Shown here: positions 26,299 to 35,180 of the stretch, piece after piece | Numbering within the stretch: the first letter of the stretch is position 1 | Layout of the letters: the number at the start of each line of letters is the position of its first letter | NCBI RefSeq assembly: GCF_002929825.1 | Contig: NZ_PJJN01000023.1 | Location: 1-64,000 of the forward strand | Direction of reading: 5' to 3' | Source: Cryobacterium sp. Y29 | GTDB lineage: Bacteria > Actinomycetota > Actinomycetes > Actinomycetales > Microbacteriaceae | DNA length: 64,000 nucleotides | The notes under the pieces: generated by a model | The model's database searches: none | The model's input: only the letters and a program-made list of their open reading frames with translations | Told to the model about the DNA's origin: nothing | Position numbers and translations under genes: made by a program

Positions 26299-26317
26299 GT
26301 GTACCCTAGGGTCACAC
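26299..26317. promoter_or_regulatory. Candidate GntR/FadR operator
   Basis: GTGTACCCTAGGGTCACAC, with a 10-bp perfect core ACCCTAGGGT, in the divergent promoter region between the MatC-like carrier and the FadR-type regulator. A second weaker dyad, CCTAGATAGTAGG, lies at about 26269-26281. Dyads of this size suit a dimeric FCD-domain repressor. Confidence 0.6.
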
Positions 26318-26338
26318 TTCGATGCGGGAGGCACACGC

Positions 26339-27040
26339 GTGGCCCAGGAATTAGAACCCCAGCCCCTGTCGCGCGTGTCGAAACCGCGGTTGTATGAACA
26401 GCTCGTGGCGCAGCTTCTGTCGTACATCGAGTCGGCTCATCTGGGCCCCGGCGACCTGTTGCCCGCCGAACGCGATCTCGCGGAACGTCTCGGCGTCTCG
26501 CGCGCCACCCTGGCGCAGGCGCTCGTCGCCCTCGAGGTGCTCGGAGTCATCGATGTTCAGCACGGCACCGGTGCCGTGCTCGTGTACCGGCCCAGCATCG
26601 CAACGGTGATCAAGGGACTCCGCGACCACCGAAACCGGCTGCCGGAAATCGTCGAGGCCCGCAGCACCCTCGAGGTGAAGCTGGCCGAGCTCGCCGCGCT
26701 GCGGCGAACCGATGCCGACCTGGTCGCGATCGAGAACGCGGTGCGGATCATGGCCGAGGAAATCGCGGCCGGCGACCGCGGCGCGCACGGCGACGAGCTC
26801 TTTCACCAGGCCGTCACGGCGGCCGCCCACTCCCCCGTACTGGCCCAGCTCATGACGTTCATCGCCGAGATGATTCTCGAAACGAGATTGGAGTCCCTGG
26901 CCCAGCCGGGCCGGCCCGAGCAGTCCCTGGCTTCGCACCAAACCATCACCGCGGCCATCCGGGCGCAGAACGTCACGGCCGCGAGCGCGGCGATGCTCTC
27001 GCATATCGAGCTTGTCTCCGACGTTGCCCTGCTGAAGTAA
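26339..27040 (+). CDS. GntR family regulator, FadR/FCD subfamily
   Basis: 233 aa. N-terminal winged helix (residues about 17-80: ERDLAERLGVSRATLAQAL, then VIDVQHGTGAVLV) and a C-terminal FCD all-helical effector domain with metal-ligand-like residues (D, HQAVTAAAHSP). FCD regulators answer to organic acids, so it probably controls the divergent dicarboxylate operon and itself. GTG 26339 follows GGGAGG. purC begins 14 nt downstream, so read-through into purC is possible. Confidence 0.88.
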   Translation: MAQELEPQPLSRVSKPRLYEQLVAQLLSYIESAHLGPGDLLPAERDLAERLGVSRATLAQALVALEVLGVIDVQHGTGAVLVYRPSIATVIKGLRDHRNRLPEIVEARSTLEVKLAELAALRRTDADLVAIENAVRIMAEEIAAGDRGAHGDELFHQAVTAAAHSPVLAQLMTFIAEMILETRLESLAQPGRPEQSLASHQTITAAIRAQNVTAASAAMLSHIELVSDVALLK

Positions 27041-27054
27041 GAGAGAATACAAGC

Positions 27055-28005
27055 GTGACCGAATCCGCGCAGCCCACAGCATCCGTTGCCCGCGATCTGC
27101 CCGGATGGCTTCATGCCTACTCGGGCAAGGTGCGGGACCTCTATACTCCAACCGATGGCACGACGGATGCCCCGGCCGACCTGATGAGCGCCTCCCGGGT
27201 GCTCGTGGTCGCCAGTGACCGGGTGAGCGCGTTCGACCATGTGCTGGAGCCGGGCATCCCGGGAAAGGGCGAGCTGCTCACGACCTTGAGCCTGTGGTGG
27301 TTCGACCGCTTGAACGGCATCCCCAATCACCTCGTCGCCGACCACGAACAGGTCGGCAGCACCGTGCGCGAGCTCATCCCCGCGCCCGTCGCTGGCCGGG
27401 CGATGCTCTGCCGCACCCTCGACATGTACCCGATCGAATGCGTCGTGCGCGGCTACCTGACGGGCAGTGGCTGGAAGGAATATGCCCAGTCTCAGTCGGT
27501 GTGTGGCATCGCACTGCCGGCCGGCCTCGAGAACGGCGACCGCCTGCCGGAACCCATCTACACCCCCGCGTGGAAGGCTCCCCTGGGCCAGCACGACGAG
27601 AACATCACGTTCGAACGCACGGTCGAACTCGTCGGGCCGGGCATTGCCGTCGAGCTCCGCGACCTCTCCCTCACGCTCTTCGCCACCGCCGCGGCGATCG
27701 CCGAGAAGGCCGGCGTCATTCTCGCCGACACCAAGTTCGAATTCGGCGCCGACCGGCAGACCGGCATGACCGTGCTCGCCGACGAGGTGCTCACGAGCGA
27801 CTCCAGTCGGTACTGGGACGCAAAAGCCTGGCACATGGGCACGACACCCGAAGAGCGCATGGCGAGCTTCGACAAGCAGATCGTGCGCGACTGGCTCGCC
27901 GCCCACTGGGACGGTACCGGTGCCCCGCCCGAGCTGCCGGCCGAGATCGTGGAGCAGACCGCGGCCCGCTATCGCGAACTGCTCGAGCGCCTTACCGGCG
28001 CCTGA
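27055..28005 (+). CDS. purC: Phosphoribosylaminoimidazole-succinocarboxamide synthase
   Basis: SAICAR synthetase: CAIR + Asp + ATP to SAICAR. 316 aa, the longer actinobacterial/eukaryotic-like size. GKVRDLY, RVSAFDHVLEPGIPGKG, ECVVRGYLTGSGWKEY and LADTKFEFG, then DEVLTSDSSRYWD are intact. GTG 27055 sits 14 nt after the FadR-type regulator. The last purine gene before a four-gene interruption ahead of purS. Confidence 0.97.
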   Translation: MTESAQPTASVARDLPGWLHAYSGKVRDLYTPTDGTTDAPADLMSASRVLVVASDRVSAFDHVLEPGIPGKGELLTTLSLWWFDRLNGIPNHLVADHEQVGSTVRELIPAPVAGRAMLCRTLDMYPIECVVRGYLTGSGWKEYAQSQSVCGIALPAGLENGDRLPEPIYTPAWKAPLGQHDENITFERTVELVGPGIAVELRDLSLTLFATAAAIAEKAGVILADTKFEFGADRQTGMTVLADEVLTSDSSRYWDAKAWHMGTTPEERMASFDKQIVRDWLAAHWDGTGAPPELPAEIVEQTAARYRELLERLTGA

Positions 28006-28065
28006 GCCGCACACCGGGGTACGGATGCCTTCGGATAGCGGAATAGCTTCGGCAGCGCCTGAGTT

Positions 28066-28968
28066 GTGCCAACTGTGACTCCCCGTGCGAATGACTTACT
28101 GGCCGCCGAAACCGGAATGGGCGCGGTGACTTTGCGCGTGGGCAACCTCGACGCCATGATCGCCTACTACCGCGACATCGTGACGCTTGAGTTACAGAGC
28201 CACAACGGGCCGGTCGCCGTGCTCGGGCGTGGCCGGATACCGCTCGTTATTCTGCAGCACGCCCCCGAGCTCGCCGCCGCCGAACCGCGCTCGGCCGGGC
28301 TCTACCACACGGCCATTCTCTTCAACACGCAGGCCGATCTTGCCGCCGCCGTCTTCTCGATCGGCACGAAGTCCCCGGGAACGTTCACGGGCAGCGCCGA
28401 TCACTTGGTCAGCCAGGCTTTCTACTTCACCGACCCCGAGGGAAACGGCATCGAGTTGTACTGGGACCGCGACCGCACCCTGTGGAGCTGGGCCCACGGC
28501 CAGGTCGAAATGGCCTCGCTCCACCTCGACCCGAACGCATTCATTTCTGAGCATCTGTCGGCCGAGCCGAGTGAGGGCACCGCCATCGTCGGTCACGTGC
28601 ACCTCTCGGTCGGAGACGTCGCGAGCGCTCGCGAGTTCTACGTGAACCGTCTCGGTTTCGAGGTGACCGCGAACTTCGGCCCCTCCGCACTGTTCGTCTC
28701 GGCCGGGGGCTACCACCACCACATGGCCATGAACACCTGGGAGAGCTCGGGAACCGGCAAACGCCGCCTGGCGCTGGGCCTCGGCGAGGTCAGCATCATT
28801 GTGCCCGGTGCCGATGACATCGGCGCCCTCAATGAGCGCATGGCCCACTACAAAGTGGGCACCAGTCACGACGGGCAGACCCTCGCATTTGACGACCCAT
28901 GGGCCAACCGCATCCGGGTGCGCGCCGGCACGTCGGTATCCGCTGAAAACCCGGTCGCGACGGTCTAG
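28066..28968 (+). CDS. VOC family (glyoxalase/CatE-like) protein
   Basis: 300 aa with two VOC repeats: residues about 15-135 (VTLRVGNLDAMIAYYRDIV ... FYFTDPEGNGIELYWDR) and 175-290 (VGHVHLSVGDVASAREFYV ... GGYHHHMAMNTW). The two-module layout with HVHLSV and GNGIELYWDR matches CatE-like extradiol dioxygenases, a family with a mononuclear Fe/Mn site. The substrate is unknown. The TetR gene converges on it. Start is uncertain (GTG 28066 or 28075), as neither has a strong ribosome site. Confidence 0.82.
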   Translation: MPTVTPRANDLLAAETGMGAVTLRVGNLDAMIAYYRDIVTLELQSHNGPVAVLGRGRIPLVILQHAPELAAAEPRSAGLYHTAILFNTQADLAAAVFSIGTKSPGTFTGSADHLVSQAFYFTDPEGNGIELYWDRDRTLWSWAHGQVEMASLHLDPNAFISEHLSAEPSEGTAIVGHVHLSVGDVASAREFYVNRLGFEVTANFGPSALFVSAGGYHHHMAMNTWESSGTGKRRLALGLGEVSIIVPGADDIGALNERMAHYKVGTSHDGQTLAFDDPWANRIRVRAGTSVSAENPVATV

Positions 28969-29011
28969 ACGCGCACAGAGCGCCGAGCTATGCCAAACAG
29001 CACCCGGTGAT

Positions 29012-29731
29012 TCAGCGGGCGGCGCGGGCGGCGCGGCGGGTGAGGCCGTGCACGGTGGCCTGGTAGTCCTTGACGTTGAGCGGGCGGCCGGGCAGCTTGG
29101 GCCGGGGTGCGTCGGCCGCACGCAGGCCGTCGAGCACGATGGAGAGCTGACGACGCCACTGGCCGGCATAGCCGGCGCCGAGGCCACCGAGCGATCCGAC
29201 CATAGTGACGAGCACAGCAAGGTCGACCGCGTCGACGTCTCGGCGCAGCGTGCCATCTTTTTTCGCGCGGGCCACGAGACTCGCGATGAAGCCGTCGAAC
29301 TCGGCGGCGGGTCGGGCTGACGGGTCCAGCTGGGCCATGCGCCGCAGAATCGGCGGCAGCGCCGGGTCGGCGACGAGCCATTCCGCAACCCGTTCGGTAT
29401 AGATAACGAGCGCCTCCCACGCATGGGGTGCCGCCTCGATCTCCCCGCGCACCGCGTGCAATTCGGCGAGCGCGAGGTCATAGAGCGCGCGCACAAGGTC
29501 GTCTCTGGTCGGAAAGTTGCGATAGAGAGTCGCCACACCAACCTCGGCCTGACGCGCGATCTCCTCGAGCGAGGCGTCGATGCCATACTGCGCAAACTGG
29601 GCACGAGCCGCCACAACGAGACGGTCTCGATTCAGCCGGGCGTCTCGGCGACGGGGCGGAAGCGGCGCGGTTCGCTCGGGCAAAGACGGGACTGGCACGC
29701 CATCCTGGGGCTTTCGGGTCGGCGGGGTCAT
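29012..29731 (-). CDS. TetR family transcriptional regulator
   Basis: 239 aa. After a Pro/Arg-rich lead, the HTH domain reads RDRLVVAARAQFAQYGID, EIARQAEVGVATLYRNFPTR and ends near residue 90; a C-terminal ligand-binding domain follows. ATG 29731 is chosen because longer frames run through the opposite promoter region. It is divergent from the kynA remnant and kynU, so control of tryptophan/kynurenine breakdown is the simplest reading (inference). Confidence 0.87.
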   Translation of the reverse strand: MTPPTRKPQDGVPVPSLPERTAPLPPRRRDARLNRDRLVVAARAQFAQYGIDASLEEIARQAEVGVATLYRNFPTRDDLVRALYDLALAELHAVRGEIEAAPHAWEALVIYTERVAEWLVADPALPPILRRMAQLDPSARPAAEFDGFIASLVARAKKDGTLRRDVDAVDLAVLVTMVGSLGGLGAGYAGQWRRQLSIVLDGLRAADAPRPKLPGRPLNVKDYQATVHGLTRRAARAAR

Positions 29732-29827
29732 GCGCTCCAGTCTAGAACTTTGACCTGCACGGTTCGCCGTGGTGTTGCGCCCGCAGTCGCAACCTGCGCA
29801 CAATTTGGACAAGCCGAATGGAAACCG

Positions 29828-30010
29828 ATGACTCTGAAGAACAACACTCGCGAATTCGACCCCGAGATCCTGACCGATTTTCGAGAGAAGATGAGCTACG
29901 GGACCCACCTCGACCTGCCCACACTCCCCCGACGCGGCGTTTCTGCAGGGAGCCCTCGAACTCACTTTTTTCCCAGAGCTGTGTGCCTTAAACCGGAAAT
30001 TGGCGCGTGA
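29828..30010 (+). pseudogene. kynA: Tryptophan 2,3-dioxygenase remnant (both ends kept, middle lost)
   Basis: ATG 29828 opens a frame reading DPEILTDFREKMSYGTHLDL, which resembles the N-terminus of bacterial tryptophan 2,3-dioxygenases. At a C-run (about 29926-29930) the matching frame shifts by one, and the next stretch, from 29928, reads DAAFLQGALELTFFPELCAL, which resembles the C-terminus of the same family. The roughly 200-residue haem and substrate domain is missing. The position directly before kynU is where kynA is expected. The second fragment is in frame with kynU and has no stop before it. The match is from memory of the family, not a search. Confidence 0.65.
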
Positions 30011-30104
30011 CCACTCATTTTCAGGTCGGTCGCGGCGCCGTGCTGCCGGGGGCCGCGGCATCCGTTTTGAAAATCGCCCTCAACCCCGAACTCGAGGTTC
30101 TCGC

Positions 30105-31397
30105 ATGACTCCCACTATGAACGGTGCGACCGGCTTCGACGTCCCCCTCGCTTTTGCCCGACGGATGGACCGCATTGACGGTCTGGCACATTATCGCGCC
30201 AGATTTCTGGGAACAGACGCCGACCCCGAGACCGCCAACCCGCGCTCCTACCTCGACGGCAACTCGCTCGGCCGCCCGCTGCGGGCCAGCGCCGAGCGTA
30301 TCGCCGACTTTCTCGCGCAAAACTGGGGCACCCGACTTATTCGCGGCTGGGACGAGCAGTGGATGGACCTGCCCCTGCAGATCGGTGATGACCTCGGCCT
30401 CGCCTGCCTTGGCGCCGAGGCCGGCCAGGTTTTCATCGGCGACTCGACCACCGTGCTGCTCTACAAACTGGCCAGGGCCGCCGTGGATTCACGGCCGCAC
30501 CGTACCGAAATCGTGCTCGACAGCGACAACTTCCCCACCGACCGATACGTTTTGGAAGGCATCGCGCGCGAGCGCGGCCTGACGCTCCGGTGGATCGAAT
30601 CCGATACCGAGGGCGGCGTCACCGCCGAACAAGTGCGCAGCGTCGTCGGCCCGCAGACCTCGCTCGTGCTGCTCAGCCACGTGGCCTACCGTTCCGGCTA
30701 CCTTGCCGACATGCAGGCCATCACGGCCGTTGCCCACGAGCATGATGCCCTCGTGCTCTGGGACCTGAGCCACTCGGTCGGCTCTGTTCCGATCGAACTC
30801 GACCGCTGCGACGTCGATCTCGCGGTCGGCTGCTCCTACAAATACCTGAGCGGGGGCCCGGGCGCTCCGGCCTTCGGGTATGTGAAAAGCGACCTGCAGG
30901 CTGTGCTGACCCAGCCGATTCAGGGCTGGATGGGTTCTCAAGCCATCTTCGAAATGGGGCCGGGGTATCGGCCGGCCACCGGCATCCGTCGATTCATGAG
31001 CGGCACGCCTGCCGTGGTGGGCATGCTCGCTATGCAGGACACCATTGCCCTGCTGGGCGAAGCCACGATCGGTTCGGTACGAGCCAAGTCGGTCGCGCTG
31101 ACCGAGTTTGCGATCACCCTCGTTGATGCGTGGCTCGCGCCGATGGGGGTCACCGTCGCCTCGCCGCGCGAGCAGACCCATCGCGGCGGGCACGTGACCA
31201 TCAACCATCCGCTGATGCGCCAGGTCACACAGATTCTGTGGGACAACGATGTGATTCCAGATTTTCGGGCACCCAACGGGCTGCGGCTCGGCCTCGCCCC
31301 GCTAAGTACGAGCTTCGTCGAGACCTACGACGGCGTGGCCGCCGTGCGCGACGTATTGCGCGGCATTCTGCTCGGTCGGAGCGGCATAGCCGAGTAG
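30105..31397 (+). CDS. kynU: Kynureninase
   Basis: PLP-dependent hydrolase: kynurenine to anthranilate + alanine (or 3-hydroxy form). About 430 aa, normal length. YLDGNSLGRPL near the N-terminus, DSTTVLLYKL, WDLSHSVGSVPIEL and the PLP-lysine motif GCSYKYLSGGPGAPAF are intact; the C-terminal FRAPNGLRLGLAPL fits. ATG 30105 follows CTCGAGG; an in-frame TTG at 30000 only adds the kynA remnant. With kynA broken, kynurenine would have to come from outside the cell or from a second dioxygenase elsewhere. Confidence 0.93.
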   Translation: MTPTMNGATGFDVPLAFARRMDRIDGLAHYRARFLGTDADPETANPRSYLDGNSLGRPLRASAERIADFLAQNWGTRLIRGWDEQWMDLPLQIGDDLGLACLGAEAGQVFIGDSTTVLLYKLARAAVDSRPHRTEIVLDSDNFPTDRYVLEGIARERGLTLRWIESDTEGGVTAEQVRSVVGPQTSLVLLSHVAYRSGYLADMQAITAVAHEHDALVLWDLSHSVGSVPIELDRCDVDLAVGCSYKYLSGGPGAPAFGYVKSDLQAVLTQPIQGWMGSQAIFEMGPGYRPATGIRRFMSGTPAVVGMLAMQDTIALLGEATIGSVRAKSVALTEFAITLVDAWLAPMGVTVASPREQTHRGGHVTINHPLMRQVTQILWDNDVIPDFRAPNGLRLGLAPLSTSFVETYDGVAAVRDVLRGILLGRSGIAE

Positions 31398-31408
31398 GCC
31401 GACACCGA

Positions 31409-31429
31409 GGCGGGCCGGTGCGGCCCGCC
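31409..31429 (+). terminator. Hairpin after kynU
   Basis: GGCGGGCCG (31409-31417), GTG loop, CGGCCCGCC (31421-31429): a very stable 9-bp stem without a T-run. Likely terminator or mRNA 3' end. Confidence 0.55.
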
Positions 31430-31492
31430 CGGCCTGTAGAATTGGAGTGATTTGCCACGACTATTAACCCCAGACTGTATGCGGAGTGCCCA

Positions 31493-31777
31493 GTGCCAAC
31501 GATCGTCGTCGACGTAATGCCCAAGGCCGAGTTGCTTGACCCCCAGGGCAAGGCCATCGCCGGTGCCCTCGGTCGCCTCGGTCAGACCCAGACAGCGCTG
31601 GCCAACATCAGCGGCGTGCGCGTCGGCAAGCGCTTTGAGATTTCCATCGATGGCGCCGCGGATGCCGACGTCTTGGCCGCCGTGCGCGTGCTCGCAGATT
31701 CGGTGCTGTCAAACTCCGTGATCGAGGACGTCGTCGGCATCCACGTGCAAGACGCTCCTTCGTCAGCGGTCGCCTGA
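31493..31777 (+). CDS. purS: FGAM synthase subunit PurS
   Basis: Small subunit that bridges PurL and PurQ in the three-part FGAR amidotransferase. 94 aa. [15 protein letters not shown] and VRVGKRFEI are the PurS signature. GTG 31493 follows GCGGAG. The stop overlaps the purQ start by one nucleotide (TGATG). Confidence 0.95.
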   Translation: MPTIVVDVMPKAELLDPQGKAIAGALGRLGQTQTALANISGVRVGKRFEISIDGAADADVLAAVRVLADSVLSNSVIEDVVGIHVQDAPSSAVA

Positions 31778-32475
31778 TGCGCATCGGCGTCGTCACCTTT
31801 CCCGGCTCGCTCGATGATCGCGATGCAGCGCGCGCGATCCGCCTGGCCGGCGCCGACGCCGTGGCTCTCTGGCACGGCGACCATGACCTGCACGGCGTTG
31901 ACGCCCTGGTACTGCCCGGCGGGTTCAGCTACGGCGACTATCTGCGGGCCGGCGCCATCGCCAGCCTCTCGCCGATCATGACCGAAGTCATCGACGCAGC
32001 GAACCAGGGCATGCCCGTGCTGGGCATCTGCAACGGATTCCAGATGCTCACCGAGGCCCACCTGCTCGACGGCGGCCTCATTCGAAACGACAAGGGCCGC
32101 TTCATCTGCCGCGACCAGGGCCTGCGCATCGAGAACAACACAAGCGACTGGACGACCGGCTTCGCCGCCAACGCCGAGATCGTCATTCCGCTCAAGAACG
32201 GCGAGGGCTCGTTCATTGCCTCCGACGAGACCCTCAGGGCGCTCGAGGGCGAGGGCCGCGTCGTGGCCCGTTACATCGGCGGCAACCCGAACGGGTCACT
32301 GAACGACATCGCCGGCGTCACCAACGCCCGCGGCAACGTTGTCGGCCTCATGCCACACCCCGAGCACGCCGTTGAGGCCGGGTTCGGTCCTGACACCGAC
32401 GACGCCATGGCGAGCGGCGTCGACGGTCTCACCTTCTTCACCTCGGTGATTGCGCGGGCACTCGTCGCGCTCTAG
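31777..32475 (+). CDS. purQ: FGAM synthase glutaminase subunit PurQ
   Basis: Class I glutamine amidotransferase supplying ammonia to PurL. 232 aa. [14 protein letters not shown], the nucleophile motif GICNGFQML (Cys near residue 86) and the C-terminal catalytic pair in MPHPEHAVE are present. Translationally coupled to purS. purL does not follow; the next 250 bases are gene-free and then a membrane protein begins. Confidence 0.96.
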   Translation: MRIGVVTFPGSLDDRDAARAIRLAGADAVALWHGDHDLHGVDALVLPGGFSYGDYLRAGAIASLSPIMTEVIDAANQGMPVLGICNGFQMLTEAHLLDGGLIRNDKGRFICRDQGLRIENNTSDWTTGFAANAEIVIPLKNGEGSFIASDETLRALEGEGRVVARYIGGNPNGSLNDIAGVTNARGNVVGLMPHPEHAVEAGFGPDTDDAMASGVDGLTFFTSVIARALVAL

Positions 32476-32724
32476 CTGATGCCCTCCCGCCAGCCTGCAA
32501 CCCGTGTGCGTCGAGCTCGCGCTGCGTGGCAGTTTTGTTCTTCATCAATGGGGCCGATTCAACCATCACGGGGACAATTCGCGCGCACCCTGCGTTTTGC
32601 GTGATCGCGAAATTTCAGGCACGCAGGTTTTTCGGCGAGTGGTCAGAACGTCTGGAGCGGGGACTTATTCAGACGCGGCTGCAACGATGGAAGTCTGTAA
32701 CCCCGCCACGAGTCGAAAGTCACC

Positions 32725-33186
32725 ATGACCCCGCGTCTGCTGTTCCGTTCCGTCGCTATCGCCGAAGCCATTACCTGGGCATTACTCATCGCCGGGATGC
32801 TCATGAAGTACGTTCTCGAGGTCGGTGAGATCGGGGTGCAGATCGGCGGCTTTGTGCACGGCCTGGTCTTCATCGCTTTTGGAATGACAGCCCTCCTGGT
32901 GGGCGTCAACCAGCACTGGAGCTTTCGGCTGACCGCGATAGCGATGGTTACCGCAATTGTTCCCTTCGGCACGATCCCTCTCGACCGCCGATTCGAGCAG
33001 AATGGGCTGCTGAACGGAGACTGGCGGCAGACCCGCACCGCCGACCCGCGAGATCACACCCGGGTCAGCGCCCTGCTCCGCTGGATGCTGGCTCGGCCGG
33101 TGCTCCTCGCCTGCATCATGGGGATTGCCCTGGTCTCGATCATGGCCACGCTGCTTTCGATCGGTCCGCCCGGCGGCATCAGTTAG
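32725..33186 (+). CDS. DUF3817 integral membrane protein
   Basis: 153 aa. FRSVAIAEAITWALLIAGML, MKYV and GFVHGLVFIAFGMTALL identify DUF3817; three membrane segments are followed by a soluble linker and a fourth. The family is common in actinobacteria and of unknown function. ATG 32725. The 249 bases before it hold nothing clear. Confidence 0.85.
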   Translation: MTPRLLFRSVAIAEAITWALLIAGMLMKYVLEVGEIGVQIGGFVHGLVFIAFGMTALLVGVNQHWSFRLTAIAMVTAIVPFGTIPLDRRFEQNGLLNGDWRQTRTADPRDHTRVSALLRWMLARPVLLACIMGIALVSIMATLLSIGPPGGIS

Positions 33187-33228
33187 CGTTCTGCGCCACG
33201 ATCCCCCGCACCCGATGCGCGGGGCCGG

Positions 33229-34431
33229 TCAGCCGAGCGTCGCTGGCTGCTGCGGGGTGATGCCGACACGGGGGTGGCGTGCGGTGGCGGCCAGCGTGAG
33301 CGCGGCATCCGCTTTTTCGAGGGGAAACGTCGTTCCGACCAGAGCCGAGAACGGATGCCGATGCCACGCTCTGCTGAGATACGTCACTGCGTGCTGCAGG
33401 TCGTCCGGCGTGTAATTATGCACGCCGCGCACGGTGATCAGGCGGCGCACGATCGTCTCCGGATCGAACAGCACCGGCTCCCCCGCTGAGACACTGCCAA
33501 CCAGCACGACCACGCCGCCGATACCGATCAGGTCTATCGCCGTGTGCACGGCCAGCCGGGCGCCACTCAGTTCGAGCGCGATGGTCGGCTCGGCAGCACC
33601 CGCATCCTGTAGCGCGGCGAGCACGCTCGCTACCCCGGTCGGCGATTCCCGCGGTGCCCCAGGGTCCGCAACCGCCGCGGCCCCGAACGCGAGCGCGAGC
33701 TGTCGGCGAGCCGCATCGGGGTCGCTGACGAGCACGAGCGCCCCGGCATCCGTCGCCATCGCGCAGGCCGTGACCCCGAGCATTCCGCCACCGGTCACCA
33801 ACACGGTAGCCCCGGCCAGCGGTACGAGAGCGGATGCCGCCCCCAGGGCCGCGACAACCGTGGCGGTCGCGCAGGAAGCCGGCGCCAGAACCGTGGCGGG
33901 AACCTGCTCGTCGACGACGACGACCGCGGTCCCGCCGCGCACCTGCACGTGGCTGCTGAAACCTCCGCTCAGTTCCCAGCCCCGCTGCATCCGTTCGTGA
34001 CCGTATTTGACAAGCTCGAGGCATTTCTGGGGCACGCCACGGCGGCAGCGCTGGCACGTTCCGCAGCTCACGGCGACCGACCAGACCACGCGCTGCCCGA
34101 CCCGCAGCGGCATTCCATTTGCGGCATATGACCGTTCGGTGACGGCGACGATCCGGCCGATCTGCTCGTGCCCGAGCACGAGCGGTTTCGCGGCCGAACG
34201 GTGACCGAGCACTGTGTGCACGTCTGAGCCGCAGACCGTGGCCAATTCCACTTCGACCAGCACGTCTCCGGGCCGCAGGAGCACGCCGGGTACCGCCACG
34301 CACGCGAGCGGCTGGCCAACGCCCGACCAGACCATGGCCTCTGCGGCGCGCGGCAATACCACCTCACGACCGACTCCGAGGGTGAGGGCGGGCAACGTCA
34401 TGTGTTCAGCGACCGGATCGTGTTCAGGCAT
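33229..34431 (-). CDS. Zinc-dependent alcohol dehydrogenase, phosphonate-associated (HpnZ-like)
   Basis: 400 aa medium-chain dehydrogenase. Catalytic zinc site CGSDVHTVLGH and GHEQIG; structural zinc-like Cys cluster CGTCQRCRRGVPQKC; NAD(P) Rossmann motif VTGGGMLGV. It is the last gene of the phosphonate operon, 2 nt after the HAD hydrolase. Alcohol dehydrogenases of the TIGR03366 type recur in such clusters. It may reduce an aldehyde or oxidise an alcohol from phosphonate side chains; substrate unproven. Confidence 0.85.
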   Translation of the reverse strand: MPEHDPVAEHMTLPALTLGVGREVVLPRAAEAMVWSGVGQPLACVAVPGVLLRPGDVLVEVELATVCGSDVHTVLGHRSAAKPLVLGHEQIGRIVAVTERSYAANGMPLRVGQRVVWSVAVSCGTCQRCRRGVPQKCLELVKYGHERMQRGWELSGGFSSHVQVRGGTAVVVVDEQVPATVLAPASCATATVVAALGAASALVPLAGATVLVTGGGMLGVTACAMATDAGALVLVSDPDAARRQLALAFGAAAVADPGAPRESPTGVASVLAALQDAGAAEPTIALELSGARLAVHTAIDLIGIGGVVVLVGSVSAGEPVLFDPETIVRRLITVRGVHNYTPDDLQHAVTYLSRAWHRHPFSALVGTTFPLEKADAALTLAATARHPRVGITPQQPATLG

Positions 34432-34433
34432 GG

Positions 34434-35180
34434 CTACTCGATCGTCTCCTCGCGCAGGCCGAGCAGCTCGGCGAGGTCGGCGACGCTTTCGATGACGACA
34501 TCAGCCCCGGCGTCTTCGAGGGTGGCGGTGTCGTGCGTGCCGGTCAGGACTCCCACGATCAGGCCGGCGCCGGCGCTCTGGCCGGAGAGCATGTCGCTCG
34601 CGGTATCGCCGACGACAACCATTGCAGCAACACTCGACGCTCCGGTGCGCAGCAGCGCGGTGAGCGGCAGATCGGGATAGGGGCGGCCACGGCCGACTTC
34701 GGCCGGGCAAAGACTTACGTCGATGAGGTCGTTCCAACCGAGTGAGTCAATGAGGGTGTCCTGCGTCGCTCGAGAGAATCCCGTCACCAGCGCCACCTTC
34801 ACGCCGGCGTCCCGCAGTTCCTGGAACAGGTCGGCCGCACCCGCGATCGCCGTCACCCCGACCTGTTCGACGAGTTCGCCATAAGCGGTTTCGAACTCGG
34901 CCGTCGCAGCGACGGCGGCGTCTTCAGAATCGGTCAGTTCGCGAAAGACATCCAGTTTGGACTGCCCCATGGTCTGACGCACAAACTCGACGGCTTCCAC
35001 GAGCTCATCGGCGGTGTCCGCCAATCCGCTGCGCTCGGCGGCGAGCACGAACGCCCGCTCGACCAGTCCATCGTCGGTCACGGTGGTGCCGGCCATGTCG
35101 AAGACAACGAGCTCAACGTCAACGTCTTCGGTGTCCAGATCGTCTAGATCAAGATCAAGGGAAAGAGGTGCGGTGCTCAT
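34434..35180 (-). CDS. Phosphonatase-like HAD hydrolase
   Basis: About 248 aa. The HAD nucleophile motif is DMAGTTVTDDG, close to phosphonoacetaldehyde hydrolase (PhnX). The cap has TMGQSKLDVF, whose Lys may match the Schiff-base Lys of PhnX; then ALVTGFSRATQD and VGDTASDMLSGQSAG complete the fold. Matches the PhnX-like TIGR03351 group by reading. Expected reaction: C-P bond cleavage of phosphonoacetaldehyde or a related compound, or phosphate ester hydrolysis. ATG 35180 overlaps the upstream stop by 4 nt. Confidence 0.85.
   Translation of the reverse strand: MSTAPLSLDLDLDDLDTEDVDVELVVFDMAGTTVTDDGLVERAFVLAAERSGLADTADELVEAVEFVRQTMGQSKLDVFRELTDSEDAAVAATAEFETAYGELVEQVGVTAIAGAADLFQELRDAGVKVALVTGFSRATQDTLIDSLGWNDLIDVSLCPAEVGRGRPYPDLPLTALLRTGASSVAAMVVVGDTASDMLSGQSAGAGLIVGVLTGTHDTATLEDAGADVVIESVADLAELLGLREETIE

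Noticed and set aside
28192..29616. 474-aa minus-strand frame
   Set aside because: Antisense to the VOC and TetR genes, low-complexity Arg/Ser/Pro product, no start signal.
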